DNA of 5,737 nt from CAG-917 sp051883555 (GTDB lineage: Bacteria > Bacillota > Clostridia > Christensenellales > CAG-917). Within the stretch, counting starts at the first letter, position 1. The number at the start of each line of letters is the position of its first letter. The notes under the pieces are model-generated. The model was given only the letters and a program-made list of their open reading frames with translations, was not told the DNA's origin and did no database searches. Positions 5,546 through 5,737 of this stretch are shown in pieces. A program made the translations under genes and the position numbers. The stretch is taken from NCBI GenBank assembly GCA_051883555.1, contig JBJETY010000056.1:1-5737 (forward strand), in the 5' to 3' direction.

Positions 5546-5595
5546 TAAAGCGTTAAGAATTAAAGCGTTAAATCGAATTTTTTATAAAGCGTCAA
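5546..5595 (+). repeat. Three direct copies of TAAAGCGT[T/C]AA
   Basis: Copies lie at 5546-5556, 5561-5571 (both TAAAGCGTTAA) and 5585-5595 (TAAAGCGTCAA), with starts 15 and 24 nt apart. The spacing is not regular and the unit is short, so this is not a CRISPR array. Protein binding or AT-rich sequence drift are both possible. Confidence 0.6.
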
Positions 5596-5613
5596 AACAA
5601 ATGGAAATAAACT

Positions 5614-5645
5614 AAAAAAGTCTTAGCTTTGCTAAGACTTTTTTT
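5614..5645 (+). terminator. Strong rho-independent terminator, possibly bidirectional
   Basis: A perfect 14-bp inverted repeat: AAAAAAGTCTTAGC (5614-5627), loop TTT, GCTAAGACTTTTTT (5631-5644). The core AGTCTTAGC/GCTAAGACT stem is followed by seven T (5639-5645). The A-run on the 5' side gives a T-run on the other strand, so it could also stop minus-strand transcription. It marks the end of the his-ung-yhbY transcript. Confidence 0.93.
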
Positions 5646-5701
5646 GTTATTTGCGATAAATCCTATTAATTGTGCATTAAATCGACGTCGCGAAATTTTC
5701 G

Positions 5702-5730
5702 TTGAAAAATTTACGAAGAAAGGGTATTAT
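5702..5730 (+). promoter_or_regulatory. Sigma-A type promoter for a gene beyond the window
   Basis: TTGAAA (-35, 5702-5707) and TATTAT (-10, 5725-5730) each match five of six consensus bases and are separated by exactly 17 nt. It stands 57 nt after the strong terminator. Transcription would begin at about 5737, the edge of the window, so the gene it serves is not visible. Confidence 0.6.
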
Positions 5731-5737
5731 CAGAATT

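Larger units (their letters stand above)
5376..5613 (+). other. Non-coding 3' region with direct repeats; no gene seen
   Basis: AT-rich 238-nt stretch between the last gene and the strong terminator. No plus-strand frame of useful length with an SD was found. A minus-strand open frame across the last gene's end (5211-5453) is a shadow without SD or family features. It holds a weak hairpin with a T-run (5410-5428), a repeated TGATTGT...GCAATT pattern (5428-5455 and 5462-5481), AAGGATAC twice (5500-5507, 5515-5522) and three TAAAGCGT[T/C]AA units. It may be a long 3' UTR or gene decay debris; neither can be shown. Confidence 0.55.

Noticed and set aside
5546..5595. CRISPR-like array
   Set aside because: Units are only 11 nt, with irregular spacers of 4 and 13 nt and no cas genes.
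5677..5737. 3' end of a convergent minus-strand gene
   Set aside because: Nineteen open codons is within chance for this composition, and a good plus-strand promoter occupies the same DNA; not enough to annotate.

Overview
The window is a single plus-strand gene run from a bacterium of moderate to low GC (about 40 % by eye). It is most likely a Clostridia-like member of the Bacillota. Evidence for this is the strong purine-rich Shine-Dalgarno (SD) sites, the monofunctional HisB, the fused HisI-HisE, a DUF896/YnzC-type protein (a mainly Bacillota family) and a YhbY/YqeI-type protein. Species cannot be named from the sequence alone.

Positions 1-1647 hold the 3' part of hisC, then hisB and hisH, joined by 4-nt ATGA stop/start overlaps. 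A 266-nt gap (1648-1913) follows. It has no recognisable gene, but carries several inverted repeats, one of them a 12-bp stem with a bulge. Positions 1914-4032 hold hisA, hisF and bifunctional hisIE, again overlapping or nearly touching. The histidine genes therefore cover the late pathway: PR-AMP and PR-ATP hydrolysis (HisIE), the ProFAR isomerase (HisA), glutamine-dependent imidazole ring formation (HisF with HisH), dehydration (HisB) and transamination (HisC). HisG, HisD and histidinol-phosphate phosphatase are not in the window; HisG and HisD may lie upstream.

With no gap after hisIE come ung (uracil-DNA glycosylase), a YhbY-family RNA-binding protein, a DUF896 protein and an unrecognised 66-residue Lys/Glu-rich protein. 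All are joined by 1-4 nt overlaps, so they look like housekeeping passengers of the same transcript. A 3' region (5376-5613) with direct repeats and a weak hairpin leads to a very good intrinsic terminator (5614-5645). A well-formed sigma-A type promoter (5702-5730) then probably starts the next transcription unit beyond the window.

No mobile element, CRISPR array, tRNA, rRNA or novel multi-gene system was seen. The points most worth a second look are the hairpin that appears to bridge a distant SD to the hisIE start, the structured hisH-hisA gap, and the unknown small protein at the operon end.
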